Assembly: GCA_015680685.1 (NCBI GenBank)
Contig: MNCI01028846.1
Span: forward strand, 41,739 to 105,738
Direction of reading: 5' to 3'
From: Gnetum montanum
Taxonomy: Eukaryota > Streptophyta > Gnetopsida > Gnetales > Gnetaceae
DNA length: 64,000 nucleotides
Position 1 is the stretch's first letter; the number at the start of each line of letters is the position of its first letter. Shown in pieces: positions 23,596 to 34,509 of the stretch. Position numbers and translations under genes: made by a program. Below the pieces are notes generated by a model. The model was not told the DNA's origin and did not search any database. It saw only the letters and a program-made list of their open reading frames with translations.

Positions 23596-23742
23596 AGGGT
23601 GTTATAACCTAAAATAATTGAAACATATGTACACCCCAAGGTATATAGTCCAATTAAAACTTTAAAACCTAGCATTGCCCACTAGAACCAAACCCATGAC
23701 ATGGAGGTTCTAAATCAAGTGTCTTACTATTAGGCTAACACT
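23596..23742 (-). mobile_element. tRNA-derived SINE-like copy 2
   Basis: Minus strand: A-box-like CCTAATAGTAAGACACTTG, B box GGTTTGGTTCT (23684-23694), GTGGGCAATGC, then a tail ending in TTTTAGGTTATAACACCC. It matches copy 1 in box order and tail, so both belong to one family. Confidence 0.55.
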
Positions 23743-23853
23743 TTATTGTTATAGGAGAGGAAGGGGAGCTAAAATGTTTTGGGAAACAATGAAGGTAGAC
23801 CGACGACGGCAACGGCTCGACGAACGCCAACGCCAATGGGACCTGGCATCATG

Positions 23854-23861
23854 TATATAAG
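23854..23861 (+). promoter_or_regulatory. TATA box of the SRF-like gene
   Basis: TATATAAG sits about 310 bp before the proposed start codon at 24167 and is followed by a pyrimidine-rich CTTCTTCTTCTC leader. The surrounding 23780-24300 is GC-richer than the flanking repeats, as expected of a genic 5' end. Confidence 0.5.
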
Positions 23862-23986
23862 AAGGCATTCGGCGCTATTCTTCTTCTTCTCAACTCAAAC
23901 TTTGCTCATGCTTTGCTCTGCTCTACTCTCGCTTACTTGGTTATGTTGTTTCCGTTATTTCAGTTAAAAAGACATCAGCGATATTT

Positions 23987-24046
23987 GATTTGGACCTTCC
24001 GTTTAAGGAATCTTTTGATTTGGACCTTCCGTTTAAGGAATCTTTG
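23987..24046 (+). repeat. 30-bp tandem duplication in the 5' leader
   Basis: GATTTGGACCTTCCGTTTAA begins at 23987 and again at 24017, giving two units of 30 bp that differ only at the last bases. Confidence 0.9.
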
Positions 24047-24572
24047 GTGAGCTTCAGCTCTCTGGAGGACAACCACAGCGACGTCGCTTTGTGCTTGTTT
24101 TGATCATTCTTGCTGCAAGAATCTGCTCTGCTGCAGTAATCTTGTTCTTTGGTTCTTGTGGTCACCATGTCAATGGCAATGAGGTTTTGGTTGCTTCCGC
24201 TGCTGCTCATCAGCATGGCAATGATGCCACCACTACTAGGTCTGCCGCCACTGCTAGGTCTGGTGATATGTGTCGGGTTTTTCTTTATTGCATATTTTAG
24301 ATACTTTCAAGGTAAAATTCTTCCATAAAATCACGAAAATCATGGGAACATCATAATTTAAAAAAACGAAAATAGGGTGTCGCCTTTGAACGAATTGAAT
24401 GGCTGTAAACAGTACAAAGATAATATCACTATACAGAATTCATATAAACAATCCTATTTCGTAAGCTAAGGTGAAGACGATGGTATTCCACCACCAAGAG
24501 ATTGGTTTTCATTAACAAGGACGAAAACAAGTTGAAAAAACAAAAACAAAAAAACAAAAAATGCAGGGACTG

Positions 24573-25549
24573 CTAAAAACATTCGTGGTGTTCAAAACAG
24601 ACATGGAGCAGCCTGGAGAGCCTATCTGCAGCATCTGCAATGCAGGGGCAACTCTGACGCTGCAGACCCCTTAAACATTCTAGTGCAATTATTGCTGTCA
24701 TCACAACACCATTAATCTGGTAGGATTTCTGCAACGATGGATCCACCTAATTTCTTAGCTTCTCTTCTCTATCTTCACTATCACTTCCTTGTGGCCAGAG
24801 ATGAGCTGTACAAGCAGAAAACCAAAAGCAATTATGTCTTGTTGCTTATTAGGCTTAAGCTTCTTGTTGTTTTTGGCAAAATCTGCATTAATGCCAGACC
24901 TTGTGATGGCAAAATTTCCCAACTTTGCTTTGAGCTTTTCATCCAGAACAACATTGCTGGGCCTGACGTTCATGTGGGCACTGTTGTGCCTGTGGATGCA
25001 ACTTAATCCATTTGCCACATCCACTGCAACTTGGAGCCTCTGTCTCCATGACAGGCCTTTCAAAAAAGCAGCAGGAGGAGGAGGAGGCCTATTCCACACA
25101 TTTTTCCTCTCTGCAAATGAAAATGGTGGGGGGTCTGGGCAGTTCTGCACCAAAGATCCACCATTCACATATTCGTAAGCAAGAAATGATTTGCTGGGCT
25201 TCTGTTCCTCCTCGTGGTAGTAGCAAACTCCAAGAAGCTCCACCAAGTTTTCATGGCGGAGCTTGTGTAGAGGCTGTAGGCCTCCTGTAGCAAGCTTGTT
25301 ACTCATTCTCTTCACCATCACATCTCTGCCCTTGATTTTGCATCTGTATGCCAAGCCCCCAAGATGAACCCTTGAGCTAAAATTGTGGGTTGCCACCTTG
25401 ATTTCTTGTGCGGAAAACTGGCTAAGTGGGTCCACCTCATTTGGATTTCTTCTGTTCATGCTCTGCAATGAAGCAGAACCAATATTAGTCCCCCATAATG
25501 ATGATGAGTATGCTGATGTTTTCGTTGTTTCCCATAATGAAATGTGCAC
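24573..25549 (-). pseudogene. LysM-receptor-like pseudokinase remnant inside SRF intron 1
   Basis: A 264-codon minus-strand frame (25549-24755) is a receptor kinase domain. It has FSAQEIKVATHNFSS before the domain, VMVKRM with the ATP-site Lys, HENLVELLGVCYYHE, FLAYEYVNGGSL and LSWRQRLQVAVDVANGLSCI. The catalytic loop reads HMNVRPSN (HRD Asp lost) and the DFG site reads GNF, so no phosphotransfer is expected. The style resembles LYK4/LYK5-type LysM receptor kinases (inference). After the stop at 24755 a shifted frame continues with VDPSLQKSYQINGVVM and ADAADRLSRLL to 24573, the usual C-terminal kinase helices, so a frameshift plus one TAG broke the gene. The extracellular part and membrane segment were not found. 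A Pro-rich insert (RPPPPPAAF) lies mid-domain. Confidence 0.65.
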
Positions 25550-27071
25550 GTTTCATGGGGCAAAGATAGGGTAAAAAGCCAGTTCCATGCCTGTAGTCAT
25601 TCCTCTCTCTGTCTTTGCTTTATGCTTGTTAGTTCAAGAATCAGCTGTGAAGGCTATCATACTGGAGCTGCTAAACTAAAGGAAGTGACATGACATAGTT
25701 AATGAGAGTTTGATTGAAAGGATATGTCAAATGATGTGACCATTGCTTATGGTGCCCGTTTAGAGATTCCTCTGCTCAAGTCCTCCTTGTCTTCATTGTA
25801 AGGCTTACACCACTCTTTTCTTTTTTTCCCCCCCTCCCTAGGAAATTGCTGCCTGGTCAATTAGCCAAGTTCATCACAAACCAGTGGTGGAATGCTATCG
25901 CTTTCATCACACATAAATATTTACTATTATGCGTATCATCACTCTTTTTTTAGATTTAGTTTATATATTCTTTTTCCATGGATATATGTTAGAACCATTT
26001 GCCATCTCTGTTGTTTGAATTAGAAGGCATTTCTTGCTTTGCTGTACAATAAAACATAAAGATTTCTGCACAATATTTCTTGCTTTGCCACATAATAAAA
26101 CATGAAGGGATGCTTTGTCTTTCTACAGAAAGTTTGGAAAGTATAAAAGTGGCAAGTTTACTGAATTCTAAAAATTGTTGGATGTATTTTGAAAAGTGGT
26201 TTTCAGTTGAAAGCACTCCCCAGACATGTATGATGATGGGTGATGCTGCCAACTGTACTTAAATTGTTTAAATTCATGCAAAGTTATGAAATTGTTACTA
26301 GCAATTTTTACGGAAAGTTTCATGGTTTCAGAATGTCTTTGTTTGAATCAATAACCAAAACTAAACTCATCTTGATTACAATGGATTAGGCGTGATGTAT
26401 TATCAGCTCCATTTTAATAAATGTCCTAATATAGAACTAGCAAATATGTACAGCTAGCTATTGGAAAAATGAAACAACAAGAATAGCAACAGTTAGTCTA
26501 CATTTAGTTTCCCAAAGCAATAATGGCGGAGTTGCCAAAACATGAATCTTGAGGTTACAACATTTTAAGTTAGCTTGGTTGAATGATGAGTTTGAATTCA
26601 GGTATATTGTTAACATTTATTTATGATGTATTACCTATACGATTTCAATATTCATAGCATTGATAATTTTAATACTTTGAGAATAGCTAGAATGATAAGG
26701 AATATGGATATTATAACTAAAATCAATTTGGATTTTTTTTATTTAAATCAAAATGGAGATCTCAATCTATGGTGACTGGTTAAAAAAAAATTATTTATAA
26801 AAGAACAAACAAAACAACATATAAACCAACATCATCATAGTTTTGTCTGAACAAAATAGGGTCACCTACATAAGTTCTTTTTTCCCATCCCCCTCTATGA
26901 GATTTAGCAAGGTTTTATAGCCAACCTAAGGCTAGCCCTCCTTTTGTATCATTTAGCGTGTTGATAGAGGAAATACTATGTTTATTTCTGTACATTAATT
27001 TTTCTTGTTAACCCCTCATTCTTGCGTTTTTCCTAATTCAAACTTTTCATTTTTTGGGTTGTTTTGTGTAG
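25550..27071. other. Rest of SRF intron 1, no further gene seen
   Basis: AT-rich, ending in the acceptor TTTTGTGTAG at 27071. Short open frames here are not supported by any motif. Confidence 0.5.
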
Positions 27072-27895
27072 TTAAAGCATTGGAAAATCTGTTCAAGAGT
27101 TTGAATTCACTATCACAACTTACCGGGTGGAATGCTACTGGTGGTAGCCCCTGTTCTCAGTCATGGAGAGGAATACATTGTTCTGGAAGAAGAGTAACTA
27201 AAATGTATCATTTGATATATTGCCTTATATGTTTTCATCATATTCCCAATTATAGATGTATGCATGGAAATACTTTGCTTGTTAGTTTGTCATTGAAGTG
27301 TTTATTTCATATTCTTTGTGGGTATGCCAGAAAACTCTTTGGATTAGGGCTGAAAGGAACAATGGGCTCCCAACTAGATAGGCTTTCCTCATTAAAAACA
27401 CTGTAAGACTATTATGTATTTATTTTTCATTTTGTTTGTTATAACTAAATTCTGTATTTTCTAGTTGAGCTGTCAGTTTAACTTCTGATTTCAATTTGAG
27501 GTATAGAGACTGGAGTGATAATAACATTCAGGACTCGATACCAGATCAACTTCCTCTGCAAGTCAAATATTTGTATGTATTTTCCCTTTGTGTAACTAGT
27601 GATTTTTTATCTTTTATATGTCTTTACGTATAAAGAGACATAACTGCAACCATAAGATGTACATTCTACAAAAACCTTGGTGGAAATAATTTCAGCAGCA
27701 AACTTCCTTACTCAATAGCGGCTATGAAGTCACTGAGCTACTTGTGAGTTTTTATGCCTCAAAATTACGTTATCTCTTGTTATGCATAAGATGCTTGCTA
27801 AAATATTTTTGCAACAAATGCAGGAATGTTAGCCACAATTCTCTTTCAAGACAAATTTTTGATTTCTTCAACAAGCTTTCAAAACTGTCCACTTT

Positions 27896-29804
27896 GTAAG
27901 AATTTTACTTGCTTACAAATAGCAATTGTTTGTTGACCATACAACATTATATCACTCATATGTAGGCATTATCAATGTTTAAAAAAAATATTGGTATACT
28001 ATAACCTGTACTATCACTCATATGCAAGTTTTGTTCAAACTTTGTTGATCATTTGACAAGCTAAAACCTGTACTATAATTTTAGATAGTATTTCTCCCTA
28101 AAATTATCTATAGCTTCAACATTCACAATATATTCACATAACATTAATTTTTTTTCTGTAGTTGAGTCATTTATCAAAACACATTGTTCATGCCAAAGAA
28201 GTTTTTTTTTCTTTTTGGTTTGAAAACGAATCAAAATTTTTGTTGTAATATTTTAAAAATATTCAGTCATTAAGAGTTTAAAACATTAGCCACTAAAATT
28301 CTAGACAACACGTATGCTAATGCATGTGAATTCTCAACCCAAATGATTGCTTAATAAAACTGTCCTTGTGTTATGAAGATATTGCAAGGCCTTTTATAGT
28401 GACAAATAATGCTTTCATCACCTAAATGGTTGCAACATTTTACGCACCTCATCATCATCATAAATTGTGCTATTTTCGGTTGCATCCCTGGGCAGTACTA
28501 GTTAATCTTTATCTTTCAGCATGTTCTTAAGGTTCAAACTCAAAAAATCTTTATGAACCCTTGCTATCTTCTTATTGAAGTCCCTTGTGGAATGCTTTCT
28601 CTCCAATATGGTACAAGTACAAATTACCACAAAAATTGAGCTTAGTTGAACCCAAAGTAAATGTGTCACTCAATTTGTGCTACCATATTGAATTAGTTAT
28701 ACTGAGCTGATTCTTGGCTGAAAATGTCTCTGATGGCTCTGATGCCAATTGAGATAGATGAGGACTACCTAGTGTGATTGAACATGTTCAACTTATAACA
28801 TTTTCAAACAACTGGACTAATTGAAACAGGATACTTAGGAAAAAGCTTAGTAAAAAGTGAAACCTGGCATGCCTTTTTATAGAATTTTATGATTTTGGTT
28901 TTATAAATTAACACGGTCATCACATCATATGCAAAAATAGGTTAATGAAGAAATGTTGACATATAATTTCCTAATGCAGCTGTCACAAATAGCTTTAGTC
29001 CATTCAAGATCTCAAAATACTTTTGAGTAATGCTGCACTTTCAATCTGCATCATTCAGTTCACTTTTACAAGAATTTTCTCTTTTTGTACTGTCATGGAA
29101 AATTGTACTAGTTCAGAAATATTGACAAATTTATCATAATTATTGTGCATCTTGGATATTGTTATGAAGATGGAAGGTCCATGGATGCAATAAAAAATCA
29201 GTTTCAGTTTCAGTTATGAAGATGTGTTGTAGCATGTGAACAAACTATTGATATAAATATAATGCATGCTCCTTTTCTATGAATAGCAATTACCTTTATG
29301 CATCTTGTTATTTGATAATGAGAGTGAAAAAAAGAGTGTCAAGATCTTATGAAGACAAAATGTAGTCATCCAAGGATTTGCTTTCAATACACTTAGGACA
29401 CATTCTCTTGAATCAGTGAGGTCCAATTTGTTTGTAAGAATTAATAAGTTACATTCTTCTCCATTAATGTGGTTTAGCTTGTTGGTAAGACAAGAGTTCT
29501 GCATACTGCAGGTATTAGTTTCAACACTAATTGTGTGCACAAGTATAAAGAAATTAGGTAAAGAAATGCCCAAACTGAACTGTGTTCAGTAGAACCCTAG
29601 GATTACAAAATCTTCACATGGCTAATATAAAGTACTCAAGTTTTAGTTTCTGTGTCATTTATCCTGGCCCATATTATCAATATGAATCTTGTTATAAACA
29701 TCTTAACAACAGAGTATGCACATTTATTTAGTTTGAGGTTATATTTCCCTTAAAGAAACCATCCTTTTTTTTTCTGGATCTAAATGATTAAAACATGATT
29801 GCAG
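27896..29804 (+). other. Large SRF intron between LRR exons
   Basis: Flanked by a GTAAGA donor after 27895 and a GATTGCAG acceptor before 29805. No gene or transposon landmark recognised inside. Confidence 0.6.
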
Positions 29805-30184
29805 GGATCTATCCTTCAATAAACTTCCACAAGGCATTCCCCCTAGTTTCAGGTCTTTGTCCATGCAGTCTGTGCTGTAAGTAAATGAGGCTTTTGCTAC
29901 TCTCTTTTACTTTTACTATTTTTATCACATTTAGGGTAAACTATTTTTTGGCGGGTTTAAGTGTTTTTTATTATTTTCTGACAGACATTTGCAGAACAAT
30001 CAGTTGAGTGGGCCACTTAATGTTGTCTATGATCTTCCTGTCAAAGATCTGTAAGTTTACCCTCTTAAAAATTTTAAGAATGTTGCTTTTTCTCTACTTT
30101 GTCTAGAGGTTCAGAGATGATCTCTAGCAACCTTTCTGACTACCCACTGTAGTAGTTACATTGTAGCCAACTTATGGTGTTTAT

Positions 30185-30354
30185 AATTTTCATTTCAAAT
30201 ATCTTGATTTTTTTGTCATGTATTTTTGCAATTTTATTTCTCTAGGTGTCGTATACATAGTCATGGCAACTATTTCACTAATGTTCTGCTAATTTTCATT
30301 TCAAATATCTTGATTTTTTTGTCATGTATTTTTGCAATTTTATTTCTCTAGGTG
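30185..30354 (+). repeat. 64-bp direct duplication carrying a splice acceptor
   Basis: The block from AATTTTCATTTCAAATATCT to TTTATTTCTCTAGGTG occurs at 30185-30248 and again at 30291-30354, essentially identical. Each copy ends in a complete pyrimidine tract plus AG. The second precedes the exon at 30352; the first is followed by a sequence with no matching exon. Confidence 0.9.
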
Positions 30355-31496
30355 CTTTTAGGAACAATGAAAACAATACTTTCACTGGGTTGCTACCACC
30401 ACACTTATCGTTTGATCCAAGATTCAAATATGTTTTCCAGGACTATATTTCAAAGCACATTAAAAATTAAAAATGCGTGGGCTATAGTACTAATGGTGTA
30501 ACTGTGGTTTTATTATTCTAGGATTGGAGGCAATAATTTAAGCCTTGGTCTTGGTCCTCTATCCCCTTCGTATCAAGCACCCCCTTTGTATCAAGCATCC
30601 TCTCCATCCCAGAAGGCAATTTGTCATCTCAATAATACCAGCGATGGCGTTCATGCTAAAGCACCTGCTACAAAGCATTTCCATCCTAATACAAAAAATG
30701 AAAGTGGTGGTAAAAAAGGCCTATCTGATGGTGCAATAGTGGGCATACCACTTAGAAGTATCATACTAGTGCTCGTGGTTGCATTGGCTGTCACATGTTA
30801 TGTTTGGAGATCATCCAAAAACTCAAATGAATCAAATGGTAACACCATGTGCAATGATAGTCCAATGTCAATTGTGCAGATGTTCAAAGAAAGTATAGGT
30901 GCTTTTACCAACATTATCTTCATTTCATTTTATGAAGAGTTTGAGCATGCATTGTCTGTATTTGATATCTATTGTTCCTGGGTGTTATTTTATTTATACA
31001 ATTGCCTTTGCATTGTTTGAAACCGGTTGTTACCTTATTGTTTATATTATTAAGCAACGAACAGTGAGTAGACAATGCAGATCCTTTTTATTACTTTTAG
31101 TTATAGAATCCAACTATGGATAGCCAAAATAAGCCAGATTGTAAGTTTTTATGCATGGAATCATCAAGGCCCTACCCCTTTGCTAATTTAAAAACTACAA
31201 AAAACGTTTTTAATCTAACCATGCATCATCATCATGATGTATGCATGCCTACCATAATGCTAGACAACAATAGGAAGCTAAGATTGTAGCCTCTTCCCAC
31301 TGTCACAAACATCATCCAGTTTACAATACCTTTTTTTAGTATTAAGCTTTTCAAAGAGACATAACTATCAGTGGATAAGAAAGATTTAGTGGATGAAAGT
31401 ATCCAGTAAAAAGAAAATGAAAAGTGAAATCTTACAATAAAGGTTAAAAGAAAAGAAAAGAAAAACAAGACAACAATATTTGAAGAAAGCAGCAAT

Positions 31497-31690
31497 GCCT
31501 GCACATAGGAATAACTTGTTCCTCCACATCTTTGTTCCAAAGTGACCACTCTATTTGCACAAATGTGACAGGATGAACAACATGGGCTCTCCTAATGGTA
31601 TCTGCAGATGATTCTGAAAGCCCGACATACTTAATCTTCGCTTCTTCAAGTAACTTCTTTAATTCCCCTATCTGACTTATCAAACCCACA
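31497..31690 (-). pseudogene. Aldo-keto reductase exon fragment
   Basis: The minus strand encodes [40 protein letters not shown] and [16 protein letters not shown]. This is the segment of plant NADPH-dependent aldo-keto reductases (perakine reductase / auxin-induced PCNT115 type) around the conserved GLSE and VQ.EWSLW motifs. Both ends stop abruptly and no neighbouring exons were found, so it is an isolated gene piece. It lies antisense in the SRF intron between 30892 and the kinase exon ending at 32460. Confidence 0.75.
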
Positions 31691-33817
31691 TTGAAAAATA
31701 GATCACTTTTTAAAACAAACAAAAATAGAAAGCTAAAATCTAACTTCGTTTGCTAAACCAAGTTATTGTAATTATGGTCATTGTAAAATTGTTTATGCAT
31801 GCTACCGTTGTTTGCTTTTGAGTTGAAAGTGAACTTGTAAAGCATTCTTGCACATAAGAGGCATGCAGTCATCAAGGATTTGTCATCTTTCTTACCTCCA
31901 ATATTGTTGCTGAATTGCAAATTCCTCTCTATTGCTGTTGCTATGGCCATTTGCATATCCAAACATAATCTGCTTATCCTTTTTGAGATAATGAAATTCC
32001 CATAATTGGTTGATTGAATGAGGGCTGAGTAGGTTTATTTTATTTTCTTGATTCATTAACTTAGAATATTGTTCATGAATTTGTGCTCTCCTAAGTACGA
32101 TAGAAATAATGCATATAATTTCCTACTAGGAGCAAAGCATGTACGAAGCTATTTTAATATTATATTATCCTTTTACGACACCAATATTTTTGTTGAACAT
32201 GCTCTTTTTGAATTTTGTGTGTAACAATGGATGTTAAGAGTAGACGACCAAATTCTATGTCACAGAGGCTGCCTCCAAGAAGCAATAGTGGCAATGTGGA
32301 CAAGAGGGAATTTATTGGTAACATTATCAAAAGTCCCTTAGGTGCAAATGCATTTTCTTTGACAGATTTGTTGGTAGCAACTAATTTTTTCAGTCAAGAA
32401 AATTTGATTGGAGAGGGAAAGATGGGACAAGTTTATAGAGGCAAATTTCCAAATGGAAAGGTAAAACATATTTGGGTTGACATGCTTACCATGAAAATTT
32501 ATGCACTTCATGTTTGTATAGTTATATTAGACACCGGTTTGTGCATATTGTTGAGCATTCCTATTTTCCAACATGCAAAGGCTATGCATCATGTGTTATC
32601 CATTTCCTTTCTTTTTTAATATTTTGCAGCATTCCACGTTTTCAAGAAGTCATTGGTACAACTCCTAATAACTTTAAATTATTTTTTAACACTCGAATTG
32701 TACAAAATTTGGTGAATGTAAAAATTAGGTGATGAGATGGCTTTTGTCTTTGAAATCTTACACTTTATTTCAATGGTGGGAGGTCAGACCGATACCATTT
32801 TTAGCTTTTTGGAGTAGAATCCAATGCTAGCCAGTGCTGCATCCTTAAGAATTTAAATCTTGTTTATTTGAGCTGCTCCTCTATCCCAAAAATCCAATCC
32901 TAACTGCATTTCAATTCCCTATGCCCCGAACAATTTCATTCTCAACCCAAATCTGAGCTTTGGTGGAAAGTTGAATAAAATACAGTTGAATCAATCTTTA
33001 GTCCTAGGACCTGGTAGTTTGGATTTGATTCTGCCTCTAAAAATTTAGAGTCTAGGAGATTTTGAAATGGGGAATGAGCCTCTGGACAGCTTGAAACCCA
33101 CAACCAAGCAAACCAACAGATTGATTTGATTCCATCTTTATTTCTCTTTGCTTTCTGTGATTCTGTCTTTATTTCGTTCTTTGCTTTATTTCTATTAAAT
33201 ATTTTCTGGAGTTCTTGGAAAAGGGAACTCAGAATATCACTTACAGTCTTATACTTAACAGCATACCAGTCTATTAATGACTGTGGTGATGTTAATTTTT
33301 AGATTATGGCTGTCAAGAAAATAGAGTGATGGGCATTATTTGCTAACTCTGATGAAGCTTTCCTGGAAGCAGTTGCCAATATATCACAATTATGACATGA
33401 CAACCTCATTGAGCTCATTGGCTATTCCATCAGGAATGGGCAACACCTTCTTGTTTATGAATATTATGGCAGTGGAATCTTGAAAACATCTTACATGGTG
33501 GTGATGACAGTAGCCAAAAATTGACTTGGAATTGTTGTGTGAAGATTGCACTTGGCATAGCCAAGGTTCTGCAGTGAGTTTTCCTTTCTTTAAAGCCCGC
33601 TGAATATATCATTTATTTATTTTGCACAAGGGATCAACAATACAGGCTATGACATTTTGGTTTGGCAGATATCTGCACTAGGTTTGTATGCCTCCTATTG
33701 TGTACAAAAACTTTAAGGCAGCAAACATTTTACTTGACGACAATCTCTACCCACATTTGTCAGACTCTGGAGTAGCCATATGTACTCTTAGAGTAGAGCG
33801 TCAAGTGCTGTAGTTTT

Positions 33818-34482
33818 TGTTGGAAAAATGAAGCCAAATACATTAATTGTTGTATTTCCTTTTATGTTGCGTTTAATGTGGGGATGTGTTTTATCCCACA
33901 TGTATTAGGATTGGGGTTTGGTCCTAATGTTTCCTCATATATAGGAGGCTTGGTGTTTTATCCCACATGTATTAGGATTGGGGTTTGGTCCTCATGTTTC
34001 TTCATAAATAGAAGGCTTGGGGTAGCCTTTAGTGTGTGCTTCAAAGTGAAAGCATTGTATCAAGGTTTTACCTTGGAGACGTGAGTCTTGTTGGTGTTGA
34101 TCTGAGATCTGTTGGAATAACAGATTGTGTGTTTGAAAAGTTGCAAGGACGGCTTGTGTCCTTAAGATTTGAGAAGAATAGAAGGCAGATCAGCATTGTT
34201 GTGGAAGTAGGGTAAAAGGGGCCCAAACCACGTAACTCTCTGTGTTCTTGTGCTATTTCCTTTTTACTGTTTTCATTCTGCTTTCATTCTGTTATCACAG
34301 CAAATGTTTGCTAGAGTTTGGAATGTTTTGAGAGTGGTTTATAGTGTTTCTTACAGTGCAATATTTTGCCTCTAATGATTTATTCAGATCTGTAGGGTTT
34401 TTAATAATTTCTCTAGAGCATTTGTAGTGTGTTTTCAGATCTGTGTTTTCAAATCTAATTTTTTTAAGATCTAATTATAACA
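33818..34482 (+). repeat. 5' LTR of the copia element
   Basis: Bounded by TGTT...AACA. It contains a 67-bp tandem duplication (33887-33953 and 33954-34020), each copy with a TATA-like element (CATATATAGG and CATAAATAGA). The primer site ACTGGTATCGAAGC follows at 34483, a derivative of the initiator tRNA-Met site usual in copia elements. Confidence 0.85.
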
Positions 34483-34509
34483 ACTGGTATCGAAGCAAGG
34501 TTTAAAAAG

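Noticed and set aside
24789-25290. Plus-strand frames of 92-129 codons
   Set aside because: Shadows of the minus-strand kinase remnant, which has clear family motifs.
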